Positions 24,343 to 36,401 of a stretch of 64,000 nt of DNA are shown piece by piece. The DNA comes from Botrytis cinerea B05.10 (taxonomy: Eukaryota; Ascomycota; Leotiomycetes; Helotiales; Sclerotiniaceae), in the NCBI RefSeq assembly GCF_000143535.2, contig NC_037323.1, positions 1,860,001 to 1,924,000 on the forward strand, given 5' to 3'. The notes beneath the pieces were generated by a model, which saw nothing but the letters and a program-made list of their open reading frames with translations, made no database searches and had not been told where the DNA came from. Numbering within the stretch: position 1 is the first letter of the stretch; every line of letters starts with the position of its first letter. The position numbers and the translations under genes are program-made.

Positions 24343-26081
24343 ACGTAATTTATTGTCGAGCGGACTATATCATCAAATAGACTACTTGTATTTTAAATTA
24401 TATCTTGAACTTCAATATACAATTTATCAATTATTCATTAAATAATTTATAAATAAGAAAATATACTTGTTTTTAATTATTAAAGTTATCAAAAACAACA
24501 AAAAATTAAGTTTTCGAACGATTTGTTAATTATATAATACTTTTTATATAATTTTCATTTATAAAATAAATAATTCAATTTTTTATTTTGAAATTTGAAT
24601 GAACTAATATAAATTTATAGAATTAAAAGAAAAATTTGTTATGGAATATATTTTTGATATGAATTTAAATGGGTTTTTATTTAAATATAAGGAGATGGAA
24701 GATATAACGAATTATATTTTTGAATTGAAAGATATGAAATATATTAGGAAGTTTTGAATGTATTGATTTGTAAAGTATTGAATTGAATTAAAGATATGTT
24801 TTAATTGTATTTATGATTTTCAAAGAGTTTTTTGTAAAGATTTTAAGTTTATTGAAAAGTAATTTCAATTAATTGTAAATATATCAGTGAAATATAGTAT
24901 TTTGAATAATGATTTTTATAATCTCATTGAAATGAATTTTATAATAAATACAGTATATTTTAAAATAATAACAATTAATATTAAACGAATTAATAAAAAT
25001 AATATAATGTAATTAAATAATTGAAAATAAATTATAATAATAATATATAAAAATAAAAATAATGAAACTATTTCTTTATTTTTGATAATTTAAAAATAGA
25101 TTTATTTTTTCAATTAATATATTAAATCAATCTTTTTATAAAATCAATTATTAAATCTATATCTAATAAATAAATCAATAATAAAATGAATTTAAAATAA
25201 TTGAAATATCTTAATAAATATATTATAAATCCAAAAAAAATAAACATCAAATATTAATATTAAATAAATATAAAAGCTTTAAATTATTAGTTTTTTTAAA
25301 TATATTATAAAAAAATAATATCATATATTTACATTTATTATTATATTTACATTATTAAATTCAATTATTTGATACTGATTATTTTAATAATCTGAAATTT
25401 TTAAATGAGAATCAAATTAATAGATTTATCAAAATATATATCAATTATATTTCAAGAATTGAATTATTTATAGTTCTTAAAGTTATATATAGAAAACCAT
25501 TATTATTTTTTAAATATGAAATTAGAGTTTCGAAAAATAGGTATGATTTTATTTAATTTTAAAAGTATATTCTCGATATTAGATAGGTATTTATATTTGT
25601 ATATTTACTCGCCCTTTTTTTAATCAAAATCAATAAATCTTTCAATCCTTTTATAATCTAATCAAAGTTATTTTTCAATCAACTTTATTAAAATCTCGAA
25701 TTACTTATTTTCATTATATTAAGTAAATATCAATATACAAAAAAACTCATTTATATCAAGAAAAAATATTAATTAAACAAAATCTTTTAATATATTGTTT
25801 CAATAAAAGATTAATACCTAGGTATTCAAATTTAATAAAATAAATATCAAAAAAAATTCTAATAAAGAAGTATTTCTGATTGATATTATAATAAAAATAA
25901 AAAAAGTTTAATATAAAAGTTTATCAAGATAATATAATAGATTTTGAATTATTAAAATTTTTACACCTAACTTTAATCAATTGATTTAATTGTTACCTAT
26001 TGAATAATATAGAATTGAAAATGTAAATTGAAATGAAAGCGGTTTGCTCGATGATATGGTCTGTTCGATGATAAATCACAT
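24343..26081 (+). mobile_element. Pogo/Fot1-like transposon copy A, decayed
   Basis: Flanked by TA on both sides (24341-24342, 26082-26083). The terminal inverted repeats of about 60 bases follow a family consensus starting ACATGGTTTATCATCGAGCG. Inside, on the plus strand, are remnants of a transposase: a helix-turn-helix segment at about 24640-24757 ending in a stop where the family usually has Trp; a segment near 24830-24950 matching the IEKWF...DFYN region before the first catalytic Asp; and a C-terminal segment at 25320-25600 matching the LDxxxFxxLK...FI.AF part. It aligns throughout with copy B at 43932. Many stop codons fit RIP. Confidence 0.8.
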
Positions 26082-26769
26082 TAATCAAATTGTAGAATAT
26101 TAATTCAAAAGTATGATTTCAATCAAAAATGACATAATAGTTAGTACTTTTAAAAAATGACTTTTGAATAAATGCATTGCAGGTAAACATCAAATTCATT
26201 TGGAAGGCTGCCACTCTCAATTTTTAAATCAAATACTATTGTAATCATAGATAGAGTTAATGTCAAAGCGAGATCAAAAAGATTAAAAAAATCATCTTCT
26301 CAATAATAACTAAACATTCTTTTCAAAATAATCATATATTTTAGAAAGATCATTATATTTTTGAGCGATCAATTAATGGAAGTCACTTAAATTACGATGA
26401 ATAGATTAGCTTGTATTGAAAGTTTGAGAAACAAGGAGAAATCCTACTTTGCTTCTAAAAATAATGAAGGTTATCTAAGAATTTCTTCTTAAAATGACTA
26501 TTTATGAGTAAATGAGAATGAATTCAATTCATTGAAAATATAATATTATTCTTATACCTAAGTAGTTTTGACTGATACTAGAATCTAATAAAAATCATAC
26601 ATTAAAAAGGTGTTTTTATTTCAACAATGTTCATATGATTATATGTTTTAACCCTTTATTGGTATTTAATTTAAGAGAGTTATCTTTACGATATTTGATA
26701 ATATGAAATAAACTTTTTTACTCATTAATCTTATAGAATATTCAAAACCACCTTGATATTACCTAACTG

Positions 26770-27571
26770 AACTATCATACTTTCTGGCCACCCCTCTTTT
26801 AGACCACTCTTTTATGCCAAAAATCACAGGAATTGACAATTTTTATGTTCTTATTTATAATGTATATATGTAGTTCAGGTTATTTTGAAGCTATATAGAA
26901 ATCTTCAGATTTTTAAAATTTCTCTTAATTGAGATTTAAAATCTCCAAATATAGATTTTTAAATTTGTACATAAATTACATAAGTACAAACTTAAAATTT
27001 CATTGAATTTCTAATGATTCTTGAACAAATATCAACAAATTATTCAAAATAAAATAGAAGTTCTTATTATGTTAGGTATTGTATTACATTTTAAAAAAAT
27101 AGATTCAAAAGATTATTGAACTTCTCAATGTAAAAAGTACCTATGTAGAAGAGTACTTTTGAAATTGCAGAGATTAATAATCCTTGCAAAAGATTTGTAT
27201 TTATGATTGTTAATTACTTTCAATTTCTTTTAAACTATTATATAGATTCAAGTTTGAAATCACTAAATAAATGAATAGATTATTGTTCCAACAACTATTG
27301 CTGCGGTTTTAATAAAGCTTTAAATGAAATTCTAAATTTTATTGTGATTTATGTATAAATTTTAGACCCGATATTTTGAGGCTTAAGATTTCGATCCAGA
27401 GAAACCGTCAAAGTCTAATTTCTTTCAGTCGAGACTAAAAAAATGTAAATTATGTATGCATAGAATCTTATTAAACTATATTGTGTTTATGTGAAGACAT
27501 TAATAGGCTGAAAAGTGATGTTTGGTGTAAAATGGTGACCACAAAAAGGGGTGGAAAGAAAGTACGATATT
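26770..27571. mobile_element. Inverted-repeat element, about 0.8 kb (MITE-like)
   Basis: CATACTTTCTGGCCACCCCT near 26777 and, in inverted orientation near 27565, CGTACTTTCTTTCCACCCCT are followed on both sides by GACCAC/GGTCAC-like and CCAAA.ATCAC blocks, giving terminal repeats of about 55-60 bases. The interior has no reading frame. Exact ends and target duplication are uncertain. Confidence 0.65.
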
Positions 27572-30500
27572 TGATTTCAAGCTTACCTACCTAGGTACTT
27601 ACATTATTCTAACTCCTATTTTTTTTCGTTTCTTTTATTTTTGTGGTATTCAATTTTGATTTGATGAATACATTAAATAAGTCAATGTTTTTGAAATGAT
27701 ATTACAACACTTATCTTATTATAAAGTACGTTCTATCATTTCAAGATTTGTATTGATAATCTTAGCAAAATTGATTATATTCTATTCTCTTTAGGATCTA
27801 ATCTTACTAAAATCTAATTTACATACAAACTAAGTTTTGATACCATTACTACAGTATCAGGGCATCAAAACTCATCATTTGAATATATTTAGTGTTACAG
27901 AAAACAATTCATCTATGATAAAGATATATATAACAATTTATTGATTCTCATATTTTATTTCATAAAGTTATTTATTTTCTTTTTGGAGATTCTACATACT
28001 ATAGGTAGAGTATTCATTTAACGTTTTACAATTTTTGAATATTAGAAATTATAGCCAAAATAAGGCAATTTTTATCAACTTTTTAATAATGAAATTTTAA
28101 AGATATGCCTTATATTTTTTAATTGTTTAAAAAGAAAGAAAATCTTTTATCGAATATTATGAATAAATAAAGTATCGAACTATTGACATTCAAAATTGTA
28201 AAATCATTCGAAAGAATATTAAGCTGTTTTTCAAAAAATAACAAAACGACTTATTTTGATGCGCTATTGAGACCGACCAAATAGAAGTGCATGGTTACTG
28301 TAAATCCAATACCTAGGTAACTAATTATTTCCTCCTATTTTTTCGTTTTAGAAAATTGAATACTAATCTTTCGAATTGTGACTTTTTCACGATTTTTTGA
28401 TTTTGGTAAATTGGATATTTGATATTTCCTATTCTTATTCAGGACTACAAAAATATCAACGTGCAACATTTTTAGACTAATATTCTTGATAAAATTTAAA
28501 AGACTTTTTCTTTGAATAATGTTTGATTTCGAATTATTCTCTCAACTTTGGACATTATCATGACTCAGTTATGCGAATCACATTCCAAGGTTTTGACTTT
28601 TACCCAGTAACAATAAATATACGGATCAATGATATCACTATATCATTAAAAATGAAGTGTTCGAAATAAAAGTGTTATTAATACCAAATTAATTTAGAAA
28701 CTCAGTCAATAATTAGTTCTTATAATACTATGACACGATATTCATCAGCTGGATTTTACTCAGAAGTTTATAAACACTATCCCCTCATTTTATTTTATCC
28801 CTTAATTTCATTCCCTAATTTATTCCTTAGTTTTATTCCTTGATTTAACTCTTCAATATGTTGCTTTGAAATTTAAAAATCTTTTTGATTGATATATACT
28901 ATAACCTCCACAAAATTCACACAAAGTTGATTCTTCGAAAAAGCTCGACAACCTTCATAAATGATTATAAATTGTTACTTTAATATATCTCTTTCAAAAC
29001 TCAGTACTCTTATAAAAGATTAATCAAATTATGAAATTAAATTATGAAACTAAGGAATTCCTGAGTAGAATTACCTCTAACTATACTATGGAATAGGGAA
29101 ATCAATACTTTGATTCTAATTCAATACTTGTCTTTCTATACCTAGATATTAAATGTTTCTGATAAATTTTGTAATTATGAAATTAAAATCAATACCTAGG
29201 TATATAAAGTTGATATGAATTTAAATTTTTGAAAATCTTGAAGTTTATTAATAAAATTAATAGGAATTAAGGAACTTTTTTCCTCTTAATTGAGTGTTAT
29301 AAATAATGGATTTTTTTAATATAATATCGAGCTCTTTCAGTCAATTTCAATTGATTTTAAACATTTATTATTTATAAGTACAAATATGGCAAAATGATTA
29401 TTTTTGGTATGATTTCGTTATTCGACGAATATTTAGACACTATCATTGTATTTCAAAAGTTAAAAATTAATTTAAGCCATGCAATAATTATGAGTTACCG
29501 ATGTATTTTACAATTTATCATCATTATTATAACTTTGAAATTAATGTGGTATTGATGCGATATTGTTCTATTATTATCATGAATTATGTGTATACACCTT
29601 ATGTATTTTATATTAATAAAATTAATATTATTTACTACTGCAATTATAAAGTTTAACCTACCTAGGTATATTTCAATACGCAAGTGCCTAGGCCTTTTCG
29701 GGACATTTCATTCATCAAATAAATAATCATCAATTCTAAAACTGTAAAGCTGTAAACTTCATACTATTCAAAACATTTACAATTAAAAATTAACAAAAAG
29801 AATTCAAATTCTTTTCGAAAATATTTAGATACCTAGGTACCTAGGTATTATAAGATTTGAATACATAGAGCATTGGTATTTTATTATTACCTATTGATTA
29901 GCTTTCAATTTTGAATTTTATTTCGGAATATATCAGTTAGAAATGATTATTCAAACATTTTTATAATGATTTTCACGACTACATGCAGAAGGAATCTTGG
30001 AAATCAATAAAGGTTGAATAATTAGATTAAGAAAGTTAAAGAGAAATTGTTCTTTTTAAAAGATTTCTTTTATTTGATGTATTAGTTACTACAACTTAAT
30101 ATTGAATTAGATTAAAGATAATAACATAGTATATACCTAGGTACCTAGGTTTGTAATGTTTGTTGTAATAATAATGCATTGAGTTTTAAATTGTGTTCTG
30201 TGTATTAAATCTAGTGTTTTAATATTCATAATAATAATGTTTATCACCATCTATTTAAATACTGAGTATTACCAACGTAACATAACTTTGGAAATAGTTG
30301 TAAAAGTAAAAAATGTAAGCTTTTTCTCAACTCTTTACAAATGTAAAAAAAAAGTATCTACCAAGATTATTTTATATTATATTATTGATATCTCTGTTAA
30401 GTTCCCTAAAATAGATATAGCTATCATATACGTAACATTTAAGAATATATTAAATATTAATTAAAGACATTATATACAACCTATATAATAAATAAGAAAA

Positions 30501-32514
30501 ATAGATTCTTTATTTGTTTCTAAACATTTATTGTGTTCATCTCTATATATGTTTAAAGAATTGAAATATATTATCATATTCAAAATAAAATAAATTGTCT
30601 TTACTCGGATTAATGTTAATCTTTGATATAATAGAATTCTAATATATAAAATAAGTTTAAATTGAATTACTAATTTTATTTATTATATTGAAATAATAAT
30701 ATCATGGGGATGAGATGCTATTATGACATGAATAGATATACGAAATACTTTTTACTATTCTATTCAAATGTCACTCTTTAAACAAGATAACTAAATATAT
30801 ATCAATTCATATTTGCTACTAACCCATAGATTTCTTTTTTATTAAGAATTTGATTGAACTTAGTTTCAGAAACAATAAATTATTTACTCACAAAGTATTG
30901 TATAATATGTTATAAAAATTTCTTGTTTTATTGATTCTTTATATATTAGATCCTTAATTATACTTTGATCATACTATAATCATAGTAATAACTTTTGTAC
31001 CTAGGTATGTAAAACTTTTTATTTATCAGAAAACAATAATAAGATTTTGATTAAAAAAGTTGAAAGTATTGTGAATTAAAATGAAAAAAATAAAATCTAT
31101 CTTATATCAAAGAAACCGAAAATAGTGATTTATTTAAGAAATGTAATAACTGCATTATTAGTTTTATTATTATAATAAGCAAGACTAGTGTATAGCTATT
31201 TTTACAATATTTTAAAACTATGTCGTACAAAGAGTTATAAAGATTCAATACGTTATGTTTCATATTTACAGTTTCATCAGAATTATCAATTATTTATTAA
31301 TATTTCATTGTACAGTATTGTAATGATTCATACCTAGGTACAACCTTTTTTTGTTTGTTTTATAACTTTGAATAATAGCATGTTAGGAGAATTAAGGCTT
31401 TTAGATTGCATTATGTAAGCTATATTACAATACTTAATATTAGAATCAAAGAACTTATATATTAGATTTATTAATCTAATTTTAATTACTATAATATAAA
31501 GATACTATCATCTAGTCTGGAGAACTGCTCTAATTATTATTCATTTTAGAAATACAAATTTGGTATTCGGAAAAACAATTTGAAAAAACTAAACTATAAT
31601 TTTTCTTTTATATTAATATTATTCAAGATAGTATATTCTTTGATTAAGTATAACCCTTCTTAATAATTACTAAGAATTATAAAACAGAAAATCAAAGAAT
31701 TCTTAAAATTAAGATTTTATAATGAAGGTTATTTCTAAGATTTTTAAACTTGAATTTTAAACATTATATTTTATTTTAAAATTCAATAAAGATTCTATTA
31801 TAGAAGAACTCAACTAAGAAAAGATGAACAACGCTCTTGAATAACCAATTTTTTTATTTAAAAACGAATTGAAACAGTATATCAATAGAAACAAATGTGT
31901 TAAGTATAATTTCATTTTTTATTGAAATAGGCGATAAAAAATATATAATTTGCAATTTATCGATTCGATTTTTCTGTTCTTAAAAATGAAGTTATTAATT
32001 TAGAAGGTAGTAAGATTTCAATATAAAATTAGAATATTAATAAATATTAGTTTAAAATATAATTGTTTCTATAGACAGACTTTCAGTGATTGAATGTTTT
32101 TGGAGTAAAACATTAGATTTTTCTTAATATAAAAATTGAAAGCAATAAAGCTCTCAATCTACTCATTAATATAAACATACAAACACATTATAAAATATTT
32201 GAATTTTCAATTCATTTTTGAATTCAATTTGTAATCAATTATTATTTTTCAAAGTAAAAAGAATGTTAGATGATAATAAAATATAAGCCTTTTGTTAATC
32301 TGGTTTTATATAAATATTTTTGATTTTGGTTTTCGACGAACAGCTGTGCCTTAGTACTGTATATTAAAGAGAAGTGTGAATTGCTACGATTTCTGTTAGA
32401 GAAAACTATTTTCATACCTAGGTAATAACTATTATATTAAATCAAATTTCTCATAAATTACTAAATATTAAAATTTATAAAAGTAATTATAATAAAAATT
32501 AATAAAACTTAAAC

Positions 32515-32607
32515 TATATCAATAACTAAATAAAGTGTATGGTTATGTAGGTATAAACAAATTTTGTGTGTATTTAGAGTGTTTTACTCAATGATATACT
32601 ATTAAAG
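32515..32607. repeat. Solitary end of the 35151-type element
   Basis: AATAAAGTGTATGGTTAT, then ACAAATTTTGTGTGTATTTA and ACTCAATGATATACTATTA, matches the right end of the element at 35151-36399. No matching left end was recognised. Confidence 0.55.
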
Positions 32608-32977
32608 GAATACAATTAATATTTTCTATTCTAGTTTATCTTTTATAAAATTTGTATTTTCGATTAGAAAAACTTTATTTTTTTACATTCTTCAAATTTT
32701 CATCAATATTAAGATAAACTTTTAAAGTGTTTTTTTTTTTACAATAAATGTAAATGTTATTTAAAATTCATATATATTCATTTTTAAAGGAACTAAGAGA
32801 AATCTTTTTCAATAGCTTTATAAAGTTTATCAGAAATTAAATACATTTTCTATGATTATCTAATTCTTCTAATTTTAAGTACTTTTAGTTCAATACTTCT
32901 TTATATCTTTTGAAAGATTACAAAATATAGATATTAATATAGATTTTAAATCTATATCTATTAAACCATAATCAATG

Positions 32978-32998
32978 CTACTACTACTACTACTATTA
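32978..32998. repeat. CTA trinucleotide microsatellite
   Basis: About six CTA units in a row. Confidence 0.7.
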
Positions 32999-35150
32999 CC
33001 TCAATAATATGTTTGTAATTATATTTGAGCTTTTTAAAAAAGAAAAGGATCAGAAGAATTTTTGATTTTTGATTTTGATAATTTAATTGATTGTTTTGTA
33101 CTCGATCTTTTTGTTCTTACCTATAAGTAACTTTCAATGTGATTTCAATAAATCATATAATTACATTATCATTCAACTATAAATAATAAAGTATTATATA
33201 TTTGATTTCAAATGGCTATGATACTTGTAGATTTCTATTTAAATAATATATCTATGCAATACTAACGAAAGGTTGAAATAAACTAATTTTGATATTATAA
33301 TGAATATCTATCAAATCAAGTAGATATATCTAGGTGGTAAAGAAACAATTTTCTTGACAATCAACAACTTTCCACATTGTATATTTTATTCTCGAAAACT
33401 TGGAAGATATTATTATTTTTAGATGATAAAAATAATCAAGTAATCCTCGTGAATTGATCAATTAATACACATTTCAAATTTAGAAATGAATTCCATGTGA
33501 ATTATATATCTTTGAATTCGGATTTGAATTATTTGAAAACAACTTTTTGAAACGATACATAAGAATAAAATATTAATTTGACTGTAGAAAATAAATTCAA
33601 AACATTCTGTCATGTAAAATCTTTCATGCATTTCATAATCTTTATCAAAAATAATGATAAAAAAGTAATATAATAGAATAAAGATTGCGTATTCAATAAG
33701 CACCTTTGATTTTAGCATTTAGAAAGATCAATATGAATTCAAACCAAAAACATGTTTTCCTGTTAAGATTCTCTTCTTTTTAATACTTATTGTATTGAAT
33801 CTAAATACCAATTTTTTGTTGAGATAATTTAGGTATCCATACTTTTTTTGTTTAATAAATATTCCTTTTTAACATAATGAACAAAATTTTGTATGTCAAC
33901 ATTTACTTAACATTTTGTTTGTTCTCCAAAATATTTAAATCTTTATAATCAACAATACATCTTTGTTAATTAATTTCTTCAAAATTTGAATTGAAGCTAC
34001 TTAGGTAATATAATTTTGAGTATGGATACCAAACAGTTTGATTTGTAGGTAACAAAATATTCAATATCGAATTAATACTGATTGAATTGTAACAGTTTTA
34101 AGAAGTCGATTAATCTAAATTGAAAAAAAATACACAGATTCGAATATCTAATTTCGAAAAAGTAGCTTCAAAGTTAAATATTAAAGCTGTTCTGCGTGAC
34201 TCTGATGTTATATTCTAAATAGACAATTTAACAATCTGTAATGAATTCGATTTTCAAAACATAGTCAGTAAATAGCTTGATGAATTCATTACTTTGATGA
34301 TTATTTCAATAAAAACATGCAATATTGATCTTTTCGTGACATTTTTGAAAACCTAATAACTCATAGCTTTTATATTTATTTAGTATTGATATTAAATATT
34401 TTTCTTCGATTTTGAATATTTTCGTGAAAATTTTTTAGTTATTACAAATTTAATCTACAAAACAATTAATTTGGTTGTATTCATTAACGAAATTAATTAA
34501 TATTTATATTATTACAAATATGAAAATAATTTTATTGTTTTTATTTCCATACATTGTTATTATAATTTGTTCTCGATTATCTCATTATACCTAGGTGAGT
34601 ATTGATTTATTTCTATTAGCTTCATTAGTATTAATAATGAGTATTATTGTGTTAATGATTCATATTATAAAAACCTATCTTACTATAATTTTAAAAATTG
34701 CTATTCAAAGTATTAAAATTCGTTTTTATACCTAGGAAGGTATTTATAATTAATCGAAATTATTCTTTGTTAAAAACATCCTGACAATTATAAGTATCAT
34801 TAAAACATGCTTTTAATTTGATTCAATATCTTATAGATCTATATATTCGAAATCTTCTAATATTCTTATTATTTTTATATTCTTAAATTTAAATAATTTT
34901 TTAGTCAAATAAATTCTAAATACACATTCAATAATAATATTCCTTTTTAATTCTAAAGAATTATGGATTTAATATTGATATATTATAAATATAAAATTTA
35001 TGTATCTTTCATTATAATATTGTATATAAAATATTATATGTCTCAATAATATTTTGAATACTTCTTGTTTAATGTTTTTGAATAAACTCAATATCAACGA
35101 ATGCATAGGCTGCTCAATTGTTTGGATTCATTATAAATTATTAATACCTA

Positions 35151-36399
35151 ACATAGCTTATTAGCGACCGTATTATATCATTGAGCGGATTACTCAGTTT
35201 ATATACAAAATTCGTTTATATGTAATTGTACACTTTCTTTATTTATTGATAAAAAAAATTCAAAATTGATTTTTTAAAATTGAATTATAAAGGTATTATA
35301 AAAATCTAATTTTTTATCGGAATTCTAACTAATATAGAAATTATTATAGAAATAGTTTTTTGTAACGAAACTTGTGACATTTTCAAATTTTTAATCAATA
35401 TAATAGAAATATTTATATAGAAACTATATTGCTAAAAAACTGAATTTTCATTATTATTTTTTTGATCCTTTATTTTTCAAAAAGAATGACTAATTATTAA
35501 AATTAGAGTATTTAAAAATAGCTAATTTTGGTGTATTTTCAAATGATCCGCTCGCTGATAAACTACTTTAGAATACATAATAGAAGAAAAAAAAATTGAA
35601 GTGAAAATAGCCTATACAATGATATAGCCCGCATACTGATAAACCATGTTATGATTATTTTTACTATATACAGGTATTGAATCTTCGCCTCTTTGTCCTA
35701 GTAACTAATATTATCTAATCTTTATCATATACTTTTGTAATGATTTTAATTTTTCAAAAAAAATATTTTCAAGAAAAAAATTGCATCATTATTTTTATAA
35801 TGCACGGTAACATCATTTTCAATTAATATATTGTAATGTGATTTGTCATCAAGCAGATTATATCATCGAATAAACCACTATCAAACTACAGTAAAAATTA
35901 ACCTTTTCTAATATTTATATTTTAATAATCAATCATTATTTATTAAAATAAAAATAATATTAAAAGTAATAAAACATTGGCTTTTTATTAAGTTAGTTTA
36001 TCAATATATAGGCTATGTTACTATATAATCCACTTCAGAATCATATCAAAATTCCCCTTTTCTCAATACCTAGGTATTCATATTTTAATAACTAATCAAT
36101 ATTATTTGGAAATAAAAATTTAAATATTCAAAAGTAAAAATATAGTTTTTGTTACTATATTTTTTTATATCAGAAAATGAAGTAAAGCTGCTATAATTTT
36201 CGTGACAAAAAATCATTTTTATAATAATTATTATATAAAATCAGAATTCTTATTATCTATATGAATAATTATAATACTTTTTAAACAAATTCAAATTATA
36301 TTAATAAATAAAGAAAGTGCGCGGTTATACACAGACGAATTTTGTATGTATTTACAATGATCCGCTCAATTATATAGTTCGCTCGATGATGAATCATGT
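35151..36399. mobile_element. Non-autonomous element of the pogo-like family, about 1.25 kb
   Basis: TA on both sides (35149-35150, 36400-36401). Terminal inverted repeats of about 100 bases follow the same consensus as copies A and B (ACATAGCTTATTAGCG on the left, GATGAATCATGT on the right) and extend into a shared AATAAAGAAAGTG block. No transposase remnant inside. Further internal copies of the terminal motif (about 35540-35570, 35605-35645, 35850-35880, 36000-36035) suggest nested insertions or rearranged ends. Confidence 0.7.
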
Positions 36400-36401
36400 T
36401 A

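Larger units (their letters stand above)
26084..35148. other. Island core, central part: no gene
   Basis: About 9 kb without coding sequence, holding the inverted-repeat pair at 26770-27571, most of the palindromic decamers, a degenerate CCTTAATTTTATT-like tandem at 28783-28857, a solitary transposon end at 32515-32607 and a CTA trinucleotide run at 32978-32998. Confidence 0.5.
18926..36076. repeat. Cluster of the palindrome TACCTAGGTA
   Basis: Exact decamers start at 18926, 19738, 20454, 22378, 22742, 25815, 27588, 28310, 29193, 29659, 29830, 29838, 30134, 30998, 31331, 32415 and 36067. Near-copies start at 30142, 34588 and 34729. At 29830-29847 and 30134-30151 two units overlap by TA. None was seen elsewhere in the window. 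With about 40% each of A and T and 10% each of C and G, far less than one copy would be expected over this span. The motif has no CpA or TpG, so RIP would leave it unchanged. Confidence 0.85.

Noticed and set aside
33458..33718. 86-codon minus-strand frame in the island
   Set aside because: Random AT-type composition and no similarity to the transposase remnants.
18926..36076. Regularly spaced palindromes as a CRISPR array
   Set aside because: Spacing is irregular (hundreds to thousands of bases), the repeat is only 10 bp, and the genome is eukaryotic.
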